This document shows positions 63,984 through 64,000 of a DNA stretch of 64,000 nt, in pieces. The first letter of the stretch is position 1, and each line of letters starts with the position of its first letter. The notes under the pieces were generated by a model. The model made no database searches, was not told the DNA's origin, and was given only the letters and a program-made list of their open reading frames with translations. A program made the position numbers and the translations under genes. Origin of the DNA: Ignatzschineria indica (GTDB lineage Bacteria; Pseudomonadota; Gammaproteobacteria; Cardiobacteriales; Wohlfahrtiimonadaceae); assembly GCF_003121925.1 (NCBI RefSeq), contig NZ_QEWR01000002.1:434001-498000 (forward strand). Direction: 5' to 3'.

Positions 63984-64000
63984 AATAAACCTCCTTTTAA

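Overview
The window looks like chromosome of an AT-rich gammaproteobacterium. The torECAD respiratory operon, a CmoM-like tRNA methyltransferase, an EndA-type nuclease and sitABCD fit that class. The overall style suggests an Ignatzschineria/Wohlfahrtiimonas-like organism, but this is inference because no rRNA is present. No tRNA, rRNA, transposase or CRISPR array was recognised.

Layout. 1-2.6 kb: an aldehyde dehydrogenase (cut by the window edge) and a beta-hydroxyacid dehydrogenase, divergent from a LysR regulator. 2.6-4.6 kb: two small membrane proteins and endonuclease I. 4.6-10.1 kb: a minus-strand TMAO respiration operon torE-torC-torA-torD, followed by a copper-chaperone-like HMA protein; torE is only 56 codons. 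10.6-15.7 kb: a YeeZ-like SDR, a FUSC-type membrane protein, three tandem 235-247 bp repeats and a BetT-like choline/betaine transporter. 16.3-24.8 kb: purD, a Pmp3-like protein, DUF485 plus ActP, a DsbA-like protein and a TrpXYZ-like ABC importer. 24.9-37.9 kb: a Na/Pi symporter and the purine operon purE-K-L-C-F-M-N-H. 38.4-45.3 kb: a LemA-like protein, cmoM, a DUF481 outer-membrane protein and the sitABCD Mn/Fe importer. 45.4-64 kb: an 18-kb defence island read entirely on the minus strand. It holds a type I restriction-modification locus (hsdM-hsdS, two DUF262 genes, hsdR, a YgjP-like metallopeptidase). Upstream lies a second set: a half-length HsdS-like protein, an HsdM-like protein with ruined catalytic motifs, a DUF4258 protein, an acidic 534-aa protein of unknown function and a SNF2 helicase.

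Two results stand out. First, both glutamine amidotransferases of the purine operon lack their catalytic cysteine. PurF begins directly at the valine position of the usual Cys-Gly-Val-Phe start, and the PurL glutaminase nucleophile elbow reads G-I-N-A-G-F instead of G-I-C-N-G-F. This suggests purine synthesis fed by free ammonia, which would suit an ammonia-rich niche. Second, the 57.2-64 kb gene set may be an uncharacterised defence system in which HsdM/HsdS-like proteins that probably do not methylate act with a SNF2 helicase. The palindrome GCCGGC is also strikingly frequent (about 57 sites by hand count).
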